Positions 37,285 through 45,097 of a stretch of DNA of 64,000 bases are shown one piece after another. Origin of the DNA: a virus; IMG/VR virus record IMGVR_UViG_3300045974_000166, positions 62,001 through 126,000 of that record. One strand, written 5' to 3'. The notes beneath the pieces are model-generated. The model did not search any database. It was given only the letters and a program-made list of their open reading frames with translations, and was not told where the DNA came from. Within the stretch, counting starts at the first letter, position 1, and each line of letters opens with the position of its first letter. Position numbers and translations under genes: made by a program.

Positions 37285-37688
37285 AAACATTCAAAGAATA
37301 CCTAACTGAAGCCGAAGAGTTTGACTCTGGGAATATCCACCCCAGAGATCTACCAAAGCATCTTACTCCAGGTGAGATTAAAAGTATTCAGAAGCATCCA
37401 TACTTTAAAGAATATGTAGGCAACTATGTTCCGGGTGGGACGGTTGCTGCTCGTGTAACTAAGGACCGTGCTGGCTTCAAGAAAGTATACATGGGCAACT
37501 CCCAAGTCCTAGATACTACTCATGGTAAGATTCGGCGTATGGTGCAATTCGATATGAAGTACTCTGGTCACTCAGTCGACAATGCTCATTTGCACCACAA
37601 CGTAGATGGCAAGCGCCACACCCATGGCAATAAGAATATCTGGTGGGACCACATTAAATCACATAAGAACTACGAGAACGAAAAATGA
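37281..37688 (+). CDS. Capsid-targeted small protein of unknown function
   Basis: I choose the ATG at 37281, which overlaps the previous stop as ATGA; an upstream TTG at 37257 would add eight residues inside the Dps-like gene. The 135-residue product starts with MKTFKEYLTEAEEF, the clearest capsid-targeting sequence in the window, with the L-x-E then A cut pattern after E10. The mature part is basic and rich in His near the end (HLHHNVDGKRHTHGN). This resembles the T4 internal proteins IPI-IPIII, which are small, basic, packed in the head and injected with DNA. Its function is not recognised. Confidence 0.6.
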   Translation: MKTFKEYLTEAEEFDSGNIHPRDLPKHLTPGEIKSIQKHPYFKEYVGNYVPGGTVAARVTKDRAGFKKVYMGNSQVLDTTHGKIRRMVQFDMKYSGHSVDNAHLHHNVDGKRHTHGNKNIWWDHIKSHKNYENEK

Positions 37689-39934
37689 CAGATCAAATCG
37701 ACGAACTAAGCAACAACACTCTTCAATCTGTGGCAAAGAAACGTGCCGATCAGTCTAAAGAGGCAGGTGGTATTGGTGTGAATAATCCTACTCGTGCCAA
37801 GGCTATGGATCTTCTTCGGAAGTCCGATAATGCTAAGTATCGGCACACAGAACATCCATCTAAGGTAACTCCAAAGACTCCTGCTCCAGCACCTACCGAA
37901 GCCGATAAAGCAGCTCATGCTAAGGCAAACAAAGCCAAGGTAGATTCTCAGAACAACCGCGGCTATGGCGAAGGCCGATACATGGGTGATTCAGTAGAGC
38001 AGACGGAAGTTGAAGATCAGATTGACGAACTCTCAATGGACACAGTGAAGTCATACAAAGATAAGGTTAAAGCAAATCCTGCTCCATCTAAGACTACTCA
38101 CAACATTCTACACAAAGCTATTCGTAGATTTGCCGGTAAAGAACGTGCCGAAGATCGTATTCATTCAGATGAAATGAAGAAGATGCGTGAACGGCTAGGT
38201 CTGAAGAACGAAGAAGTTCTAGACGAAGATATTGGTTCTAGTATCAAGAAGGGTATCAAAAGCGTTAAACGCGGTTTTCAAGGTTGGGCAGATACAAGAA
38301 TGACACCCGGAAGTATTCAGAAAAGAACTAAAGAACTTACGGATGATGAATTGGCCGACCAAAGAGCTCAAAGAGATGAGCCAGGAAATACAGAACCCGG
38401 AAAACACTCACCTGTGGGTTTACAACGGCGACTACATGACAGAGAAAAAAGAAAACGTGATCTAGCTAATGAAGAAGTTATCACCGAAGGTGCTGGCATT
38501 GGTGATCTAGTCAAGTTCCACAAAATTGCCGGTATGAACGGTCATAGATATGCTCAAATATCTGGTTTCATTATGTCTAAGAAAGACGGTAACATTGATC
38601 CTATGACTGGCCGGGTTCATGGTACAGCTACTCACTATGTGGCTAAACTCAAGAAAGACCCACTGAACACAGTAAACTTCACCCCAGATGTTCATATCCC
38701 AGTTGGTGATGTGCATAAGGTAGATCAGTACGCCGAGATTCAGAACCACAAGGCCAAACAGAAGATGCTTGGCAAGATCAAGGGTGAGTCTATAGACGAA
38801 GAAGTTACATTCTCTGGCAAAGGTGCCAATGGTGTGCAATATAAAATCATCAAAACCGGTGATGATCATGCCATCCATGCAAACGGTAAACACATTGACA
38901 CCTACGGTTCTCACCAACGCGCTATGAGTGTTCTCAAGAATGAAGTTCCAGGTTTAAAAGCAGACCTAAAGGAAGAAGTTCTAGACGAAGATGCCGCTCA
39001 GAAGAATATGGGCCATGCAATGGATACTATTGAACCAAGCAAAAGAGATGCTGCTCGGAAACAATACGGAGCTGCCCGGTCTAAGGGTCTAACCCATGCA
39101 TCTTCTATTAGCCTAATGCACCAACGTTTTGGTGGCACAAATGAAGAAGTAGACGAAGCATTTGAAAAGCCAAAAGCCGCAAAGACTAAAGAAATTGAAA
39201 AGTCCGACAATGCTGCTCATGCTCGACTTAATAAGCCAATGCCAATTCAAAAACCAATACGAGTTGAAGAAGTAGAACAAATAGAAGAACTTTCTAATGA
39301 AACTCTTAAAAGTTACGTTAGCAAATCAAACAAGCATCGCACTCAAGCTTCGGTCGAACATCTAGGACAAGGTAAGTGGGATCCTAAGTTTGTTGATAAA
39401 ATGGATCGTAGAGCCGATCATTCCATAAAAGCTTATCATAAAATCAAGAATAAGCATTCAATGACTACCGAAGAAGTTGTAGATGAGGAAGTCAAAACAG
39501 AAAAGCCTAAGCACAAGGTTGGTGATACCGTTTGGGCAACTTCACCTACCAACAAAGCACTTACAATGACTGGCAAAGTTACAAAAATCGGTGTCACGCT
39601 AACTACCGTGAAGCATAAAGATGGTTCAGAAGCTCATTATCCACACAAACTTGTGAATAACGACTACGAAGTTCTACATCCAAATTCAAAGAAATGGCAA
39701 CGTGAACATCTAGAACAGACTGGGGAACTTCTCTCTTTGTCCGAAGTTAAATACATTCTAGAGAATGCAGCAGGAGGCGCTGGTGTCATTGCTCAACATT
39801 CCGGAGTAAATGACAGTGCTCCCCAAGGTACTGGCAGGGTTAAGAAAATGATGGGTAACAAAACTGATGCTGTAGCTATTGCTAAAATCATAGCAAATGG
39901 TGTAGCATCAAAAGAACAGAAAGAAAGTGAATAA
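37685..39934 (+). CDS. Second polyprotein-like head protein with gp21-type linkers
   Basis: The 749-residue chain repeats the plan of the 34658 gene. Three modules start with QIDELSNNTLQS, QIDELSMDTVKSY and QIEELSNETLKSY. Linkers include NEEVLDED, NEEVITEGAG (I-T-E then G, a classical gp21 site), SIDEEV, KEEVLDED, NEEVDEA and TEEVVDEE. Between them lie a KOW/SH3-like domain (GDLVKFHKIAG, about 275), a dsRBD-like domain (VQYKIIKTGDDHAIHANG, about 385) and another SH3-like domain (HKVGDTVWATS, about 615). It overlaps the upstream gene by ATGA. An internal-head or core role is inferred from linkers, basic composition and position between gp16 and gp18. Confidence 0.55.
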   Translation: MTDQIDELSNNTLQSVAKKRADQSKEAGGIGVNNPTRAKAMDLLRKSDNAKYRHTEHPSKVTPKTPAPAPTEADKAAHAKANKAKVDSQNNRGYGEGRYMGDSVEQTEVEDQIDELSMDTVKSYKDKVKANPAPSKTTHNILHKAIRRFAGKERAEDRIHSDEMKKMRERLGLKNEEVLDEDIGSSIKKGIKSVKRGFQGWADTRMTPGSIQKRTKELTDDELADQRAQRDEPGNTEPGKHSPVGLQRRLHDREKRKRDLANEEVITEGAGIGDLVKFHKIAGMNGHRYAQISGFIMSKKDGNIDPMTGRVHGTATHYVAKLKKDPLNTVNFTPDVHIPVGDVHKVDQYAEIQNHKAKQKMLGKIKGESIDEEVTFSGKGANGVQYKIIKTGDDHAIHANGKHIDTYGSHQRAMSVLKNEVPGLKADLKEEVLDEDAAQKNMGHAMDTIEPSKRDAARKQYGAARSKGLTHASSISLMHQRFGGTNEEVDEAFEKPKAAKTKEIEKSDNAAHARLNKPMPIQKPIRVEEVEQIEELSNETLKSYVSKSNKHRTQASVEHLGQGKWDPKFVDKMDRRADHSIKAYHKIKNKHSMTTEEVVDEEVKTEKPKHKVGDTVWATSPTNKALTMTGKVTKIGVTLTTVKHKDGSEAHYPHKLVNNDYEVLHPNSKKWQREHLEQTGELLSLSEVKYILENAAGGAGVIAQHSGVNDSAPQGTGRVKKMMGNKTDAVAIAKIIANGVASKEQKESE

Positions 39935-39936
39935 TT

Positions 39937-40263
39937 ATGTCTTATATGAGAACCAAACCGCGGTGGTGTCCCACGGTTGAAGCAACTGAACAAGGTTGGA
40001 TAAATAGTCTAAATGGAGAGCTTTTAGTTTCTCTTCGCAATTTGAAATCATTATTAGCCTTAGAACAAGCCGCACTAGATGCTGCTGCAGCAACTATCCC
40101 AAAAGAGGTCCCTATGCAAGTAATTAAAGAAGAAGTAGTTCCAGTTGTCGCCGAAGTTCAAGTACCAGTTACTGAAGAAACTATCAAAAAGCCAAAGAAG
40201 AAACAAAAAATTCTTGGTGAAGTAGTTGAATTTCCTGTTGACGCACAAGTTATTGGTGAATAA
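39937..40263 (+). CDS. Hypothetical protein with acidic/Val-rich tail
   Basis: The 108-residue product opens with PRWCPTVEATEQGWINS, has a leucine-rich helix (LLVSLRNLKSLLALEQAALDAA) and then a Val/Pro/Glu-rich tail with a KKPKKKQK patch. It overlaps the next gene as TAATG. No family is recognised. The position suggests a virion or assembly role. Confidence 0.45.
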   Translation: MSYMRTKPRWCPTVEATEQGWINSLNGELLVSLRNLKSLLALEQAALDAAAATIPKEVPMQVIKEEVVPVVAEVQVPVTEETIKKPKKKQKILGEVVEFPVDAQVIGE

Positions 40264-40655
40264 TGGCTGATACCAAAATCTCGGCTTTTACACCAGTTGT
40301 AACCCTTGGTCCAACCGATATATTTCCTATTGTACAAGGTGGCGTCAACAAATTTGCTACAATAGGGCAAATATCTAATCTAGCAGTTGCTGGTACCCAA
40401 GTTGTGACGACGTCGGCAGGAATTCCTGTAGCAGTTAGTTCAGATGTTGTGTTAGTTTCTTCGGCAGCCACACTAGGTTCTGGCACTGTTTCTGGAAAGA
40501 AATTAACAATTGTAGCTACTGGCCCCGGATCTATTGCATTTACTGCATCCTCAGTTCCAGTATTATATACTTATGCTGCCGGGTCTACTATGTCTTTAGT
40601 TTGGGCAAATTCTACTTGGAACATTCTGTCTATTTTTAATATGACACGTGTCTAA
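40263..40655 (+). CDS. Small structural protein with fibre-type N-terminal motif
   Basis: The 130-residue product begins MADTKISAFTPVVTLGPTDIFPIVQGG, then NKFATIGQI. This motif order (KISA, then PIVQGG) is the usual N-terminus of many phage fibre or spike proteins, where it serves as a capsid- or tail-binding part. Here only a short beta-rich region follows, so this is a stand-alone module. It overlaps neighbours on both sides by TAATG. It could be a small decoration protein. Function is uncertain. Confidence 0.5.
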   Translation: MADTKISAFTPVVTLGPTDIFPIVQGGVNKFATIGQISNLAVAGTQVVTTSAGIPVAVSSDVVLVSSAATLGSGTVSGKKLTIVATGPGSIAFTASSVPVLYTYAAGSTMSLVWANSTWNILSIFNMTRV

Positions 40656-40999
40656 TGATTCAAAACGACCAACATTTTTTGCTTCATGCATTTAAAGCGT
40701 ATGATAATCCTAGGATGATTTCTACTACCGAATTTGATGCAGATCTAAAAAGATTTGGTTACCTGAATACAATGCTTTCAAAGTATTCTAAAGATAAAGA
40801 TGAAGTTAAACTTAGAACATGTGTAAATCATATTGTTATAATTTCAAACTGTTTTTGTGAAGCATCTCTTGAACTCATAAGATATAAGATGCTTGAGGAA
40901 AACAGATCTATTACTGAGTCTATCATGTACTTTCTTAAAATGACGGATGACAAAGATTACGTGGATTTTAGCCTATTAAATACATTAGAACAACTATGA
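40655..40999 (+). CDS. Conserved T4-like phage hypothetical protein
   Basis: The 114-residue helical product has the pattern FKAYDNPRMISTTEFDADLKRFGYLNTMLSKY then LRTCVNHIVIISNCF. Small proteins with this pattern are frequent in T4-like phages near head and tail genes, without assigned function. It overlaps both neighbours by one and four bases, which indicates a tight operon ending before gp18. Confidence 0.5.
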   Translation: MIQNDQHFLLHAFKAYDNPRMISTTEFDADLKRFGYLNTMLSKYSKDKDEVKLRTCVNHIVIISNCFCEASLELIRYKMLEENRSITESIMYFLKMTDDKDYVDFSLLNTLEQL

Positions 41000-41166
41000 A
41001 CAACCAACAAGAATTAAAAGAAGATGGAGCAGTAGTAGCTCCCGGTAACGTTACTGCTGGAGTTGAAGGCCCAAAGCTTCCAATAAAACCAGCAAATGTC
41101 TTTAAGAGAGTTCAACTTCTTAAGAAGAAAAAAGATACGATCGAACCCAAAGTTCCATCTAATTAA
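40996..41166 (+). CDS. Very small hypothetical protein
   Basis: A 56-residue frame starts at an ATGA overlap with the previous gene and ends in TAA at 41164-41166. The product has a Pro/Gly-rich start and a basic C-terminal end (KRVQLLKKKKDT). The overlap with its neighbour and its filling of an otherwise empty 200-base gap support it as real. Its stop overlaps the late promoter motif before gp18. The function is unknown. Confidence 0.5.
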   Translation: MNNQQELKEDGAVVAPGNVTAGVEGPKLPIKPANVFKRVQLLKKKKDTIEPKVPSN

Positions 41167-41169
41167 ATA
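41162..41169 (+). promoter_or_regulatory. Putative late promoter ATTAAATA before tail sheath gp18
   Basis: The exact octamer lies 31 bases before the gp18 start, with an AATCGGAG ribosome site between them. A strong late promoter is expected before this very abundant protein. Confidence 0.6.
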
Positions 41170-41200
41170 ATAAGTATAGAATTAAATCGGAGTATAAAAT

Positions 41201-42883
41201 ATGGCAATTTATCAACAATCCCCAGGTGTACAAGTAGTTGAAAAAGATGCTTCAGCCGTTACGGTTGGGCTATCTACCACTATCGGTGCATATGTAGGAT
41301 CATTCCAGTGGGGTCCTGTGTTGAACCCTATGTTAGTGTCCAATGAAGGTGACTTAGTCAAAATCTTTGGTACTCCAGATACTAATACATATTCACACTT
41401 CTTTTCGGCGGCAAACTTCTTGTCTTATACCAATGCAATGTGGGTAACACGAGTTGTTGGTGCATCGGCATCTAATGCTTCCGTTGCTGGTTCTGCACTG
41501 TTGATTTCTAACTTTGACAACTATCAAGCATCTTTTTCATCGGGTGTTAACACCTACGGTACATTTGCTGCTCGGTATCCTGGTTCTAAAGCAAATGGTC
41601 TGAAGGTTTCTATTGCTGACTCTGCAACATTTGCACAATGGCCTTATGCAAATCTATTCTCTGCAGCACCAGGCACCTCTGACTATGCCCTTTCTAAGGG
41701 TGGTTCAAACGATGAACTCCATGTTATCGTTATCGATGCTCTTGGTAAATTTACAGGTTCTCCTGGTGCAGTCTTGGAAAAATATGACTTCCTTTCTAAG
41801 GCTTCTGATGCCATTTCATACCAAGGAACAAACAACTACTATGTTTCGGTTCTAGCTAATCGTTCTTCATATGTCTATTGGATGTCTCATGACGTCGATG
41901 GTGCAAACTGGGGTGGCATTGCTACCAATACGGCATTTGCAGCATTATCTGGAGTTCCTACTGACTTTGTCTATACTCTTTCCGGTGGCGTAGATAATAA
42001 TGCCGTATCCGACGGCAACCTACAACTTGGTTGGGATCTATTCTTGGATTCTCAAACATATGATGTAAGCCTATTAGTGACTGGTAATGCTTCTGAAGCA
42101 CTTTCTGCCTACGTTGTCAACAACATTGCAGCTGTTCGTAAAGATTGTGTTGCATTTACTTCGATCTGCAAGACTGGTGCTCCAATTCTAGGTACATCTT
42201 CTACTCGCATTGCTGATGCTAAGGCATTTAAAACATTCGATTCTTCATATGCAGTAATCGATTCTGGTTACAAGTACATGTATGATAAGTACAATGACAA
42301 ATACCGTTGGATCGCTCTAAATGCCGATACCGCTGGTCTTTGCGCTAAAGTTGATGCAACAAACGACACATGGTCTTCTCCTGCCGGTATGACCAAGGGT
42401 CAGATCAAGGGTGCCGTGAAGCTTGCTTGGAACCCAACTCAAGCCGAACGTGATCAATTGTATCCAGCAGCTATTAATCCAGTTATCAACCAAGTTGGTA
42501 AGGGTACTATTCTATTTGGTGACAAGACTGCCACTACTAAGCCATCGGCATTTGATCGCATCAATGTACGCCGGTTATTCTTGATTCTTGAAAAATCGAT
42601 TGCCAACTCTGCTAAGTATCAACTGTTCGAACTTAATGATGCAATCACTCGGCTCCAATTTATTGCTTCGGTTGAACCATTCCTGCGCGATGTTAAAGGT
42701 CGACGCGGCGTGCAAGACTACAGAGTTATTTGTGATGAAACCAACAACACCCCACAAGTTGTTGCTACTAACAATTTTGTTGGTACTATCTTGATCAAGC
42801 CTAACTACTCGATCAACTTCATTACTCTGAACTTTACTGCTGTTGGTCCTAATGTTTCATTCGAAATTGCCGCAGGCGTTTAA
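41201..42883 (+). CDS. 18: Tail sheath protein gp18
   Basis: The 560-residue product compares with 659 in T4 gp18, the contractile sheath subunit. The N-terminus (IYQQSPGVQVVEKDAS, then LSTTIGAYVGSFQWGP) and the C-terminal domain (FDRINVRRLFLILEKSI, FLRDVKGRRGVQDYRVICDE) are characteristic of sheath proteins. The C-terminal domain holds the handshake strands that link subunits. A late promoter motif and a good ribosome site precede it. The shorter length means a smaller protease-resistant outer domain than in T4. Confidence 0.95.
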   Translation: MAIYQQSPGVQVVEKDASAVTVGLSTTIGAYVGSFQWGPVLNPMLVSNEGDLVKIFGTPDTNTYSHFFSAANFLSYTNAMWVTRVVGASASNASVAGSALLISNFDNYQASFSSGVNTYGTFAARYPGSKANGLKVSIADSATFAQWPYANLFSAAPGTSDYALSKGGSNDELHVIVIDALGKFTGSPGAVLEKYDFLSKASDAISYQGTNNYYVSVLANRSSYVYWMSHDVDGANWGGIATNTAFAALSGVPTDFVYTLSGGVDNNAVSDGNLQLGWDLFLDSQTYDVSLLVTGNASEALSAYVVNNIAAVRKDCVAFTSICKTGAPILGTSSTRIADAKAFKTFDSSYAVIDSGYKYMYDKYNDKYRWIALNADTAGLCAKVDATNDTWSSPAGMTKGQIKGAVKLAWNPTQAERDQLYPAAINPVINQVGKGTILFGDKTATTKPSAFDRINVRRLFLILEKSIANSAKYQLFELNDAITRLQFIASVEPFLRDVKGRRGVQDYRVICDETNNTPQVVATNNFVGTILIKPNYSINFITLNFTAVGPNVSFEIAAGV

Positions 42884-42889
42884 TAAATA
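42882..42889 (+). promoter_or_regulatory. Putative late promoter AATAAATA before tail tube gp19
   Basis: The octamer differs from the T4 late element TATAAATA only at the first base. It overlaps the gp18 stop codon and lies 21 bases before the gp19 start, with AAGGAAAT as ribosome site. Confidence 0.5.
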
Positions 42890-42910
42890 AGATAACTTAA
42901 GGAAATAAAC

Positions 42911-43456
42911 ATGGCACGTATCGATGATTTCAGAGCATTTTTAACACATGGTGGTGCTCGCCCTACGCAATTCAGAGTAAATCTGGCTTTCCCTCAGGCA
43001 ATTGGTGTACAACAAAATGGTGCCGGTATTTCTGGCGTCTTTATGTGTACGGCCACTTCGTTGCCTGCTTCGACACTCCAATCTATTGATGTACCTTACC
43101 GTGGCCGGACTGTGAAGTTGGCTGGCGAACGTGTATTCCAAAATTGGCAAGTTCGTGTGCTCAATGACTCAAATTTCTTAATCCGTAAAGCTATGGAATC
43201 TTGGTCTTCTAAGATTCTTGGCCACGAAAGCACTAGTGGAGTTGTTGTACCTACTCTATATGCAGTTGATATGGAAGTAGTTCAGCTTGACCGGAATGAT
43301 ATGGAACTTAGAAAATATAGATTCCATAATTGCTTCCCAACTAACATCTCTGAAATTTCTCTTGACTTTGGTCAAATCACTCAGATCGAAGAATTCTCTG
43401 TTGAATTCTCTGTTGATTACTGGACTGTAGATTCTGGCGACGTACAAATCTATTAA
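42911..43456 (+). CDS. 19: Tail tube protein gp19
   Basis: The 181-residue product compares with 163 in T4 gp19. Typical tube features are the N-terminal FRVNLAFP strand, ATSLPASTLQSIDVPYRGR, and the hexamer-forming hairpin followed by FHNCFPTNISEISLDFGQ and a final EEFSVEFSVDYW strand. gp19 stacks as hexamers inside the sheath and carries DNA to the cell. Confidence 0.93.
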   Translation: MARIDDFRAFLTHGGARPTQFRVNLAFPQAIGVQQNGAGISGVFMCTATSLPASTLQSIDVPYRGRTVKLAGERVFQNWQVRVLNDSNFLIRKAMESWSSKILGHESTSGVVVPTLYAVDMEVVQLDRNDMELRKYRFHNCFPTNISEISLDFGQITQIEEFSVEFSVDYWTVDSGDVQIY

Positions 43457-43465
43457 GCTTGACAG

Positions 43466-45058
43466 ATGGCAAATAATAATGAATCGAATGGATTGAGTTT
43501 ATTTGGTTTCAACATCACTAAAAATAAAATCAAAGATGTTGAAACCAAATCTTTTGTTGCTGCAACAGATATAGAAGGTGGCATTGAAGTTGCAACCGGC
43601 TCTGGTGCTGGCTTTAATTCCTATTCAATTGATCTAGATCCTTCTGCAATAAAGAATGAGATTGAGCTAATTGGAAAATACCGTGAAATTTCTCTTGTTG
43701 CAGATATAGATCTTGCTGTATCTGAAATCATTGATGAATTCATGGTCATTGATGAAATCGAAGATCTTGTTACGATCGATTTCCAAGCAGAGTTCGACGA
43801 AAAGTATTCTAAGAAAACCAAAGAGGCAATTTCAGAAGAATTCAAGAATATTCTTGATCTGTTGAAGTTCCAACAAGTTGGTCCAGATATTGCACGGAAT
43901 TGGTACATCGATGGTAGATTAGCATACCACAAAATTGTAGACAAGGAAAAGTCCAAAGAAGGCATTAAAGAACTTCGGCCAATTGACGTTGCAAAACTTA
44001 AGCGTATTATTGAGATCAAAAAAGAAGTTGATCCAAAGTCTGGTATTTCTCTAGTTATAGGTCAGTCAGATTACTATATCTTTTCCGATATCCAGAAGAA
44101 TTCTACTACAGGTCTTCAGGGTGATCAGAAGCAAGGTATCAAGATTGCCCCAGAGTCTATTGCCTATATTACTTCTGGACTCATTGACAGAAATTCAAAT
44201 ATGTCGCTGTCTTATCTCCATAAGGCAATTCGACCACTGAACCAACTTCGTATGATGGAAGACTCAGATGTTATCTATCGTCTGACTCGTGCTCCACAAC
44301 GCCGTATTTTCTACATTGACACCTCTGGTATGGCTCGTACTAAGGCCGAACAGTACATCAAAGATGTCATGGCTCGGTACAAGAATAAGCAAGTGTATGA
44401 CGTCAACACCGGTACAGTTAAAGATGCAAAGAACCACCAGTCTATCTTAGAGGATTTCTTCCTTCCACGTACTACCGGTGGCAAGGGAACTGAAATTACT
44501 ACTTTGGATGGAGCTCCAAGTCTTGGTTCTATTGAGAATACTCAGTACTTCCAACAGAAGCTATATCAATCGTTGAACATTCCAATGACTCGCCTACAAC
44601 AAGGTCAGGGTTCATTCAACATTGGTCGGACGAATGAAATTACTCGCGATGAAATTAAGTTTGCGAAGTTCATTGCTAAACTTCGATTACGGTTTAACAA
44701 TCTATTCTTTGACTTGCTCAAGACCCAACTTCTGCTCAAGGGTATTGCCTCTGCTGAGGACTGGGCTCTTATCAAAGAAAATCTTCGGTTCCGTTATGCC
44801 AAGGATAACTTCTTTGCAGAACTCAAAGAATCTGACATGCTTCGTGAACGTCTACAGAATGTCCAGATTGCCGACATGTACACAGGCAAGTACTACTCTA
44901 AAGAATATGTCATGCGCTCTATGTTGAAGCTGACTGATGAAGAGATTGATGACATGGTAGAACAAATGGGCACAGAGAATGCAGCTGCGGCAAAATTAGC
45001 TGCTTCTCAACCTCAGCCCGATCAAAATGGTGCGGCCGCTGCACCACAGCAACAATAA
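43466..45058 (+). CDS. 20: Portal vertex protein gp20
   Basis: The 530-residue product is close to T4 gp20 (524). Family features visible are FMVIDEIEDLVTIDF, RNWYIDGRLAYHKIVD, YLHKAIRPLNQLRMMEDSDVIYRL (read as two adjoining parts), RAPQRRIFYIDTSG, then RTTGGKGTEITTLDG and the helix SLNIPMTRLQQ. The dodecameric portal sits at one vertex, starts head assembly and passes DNA. The C-terminal end is Gln/Pro/Ala-rich. The next gene is preceded by a late promoter motif overlapping this stop. Confidence 0.95.
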   Translation: MANNNESNGLSLFGFNITKNKIKDVETKSFVAATDIEGGIEVATGSGAGFNSYSIDLDPSAIKNEIELIGKYREISLVADIDLAVSEIIDEFMVIDEIEDLVTIDFQAEFDEKYSKKTKEAISEEFKNILDLLKFQQVGPDIARNWYIDGRLAYHKIVDKEKSKEGIKELRPIDVAKLKRIIEIKKEVDPKSGISLVIGQSDYYIFSDIQKNSTTGLQGDQKQGIKIAPESIAYITSGLIDRNSNMSLSYLHKAIRPLNQLRMMEDSDVIYRLTRAPQRRIFYIDTSGMARTKAEQYIKDVMARYKNKQVYDVNTGTVKDAKNHQSILEDFFLPRTTGGKGTEITTLDGAPSLGSIENTQYFQQKLYQSLNIPMTRLQQGQGSFNIGRTNEITRDEIKFAKFIAKLRLRFNNLFFDLLKTQLLLKGIASAEDWALIKENLRFRYAKDNFFAELKESDMLRERLQNVQIADMYTGKYYSKEYVMRSMLKLTDEEIDDMVEQMGTENAAAAKLAASQPQPDQNGAAAAPQQQ

Positions 45059-45061
45059 ATA
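45054..45061 (+). promoter_or_regulatory. Putative late promoter AATAAATA before the core polyprotein
   Basis: The motif overlaps the gp20 stop and lies 36 bases before the next start, the same arrangement as between gp18 and gp19. Confidence 0.5.
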
Positions 45062-45097
45062 GTATAACAAACAACAAGCAACAAGGGTGTAACGAAC

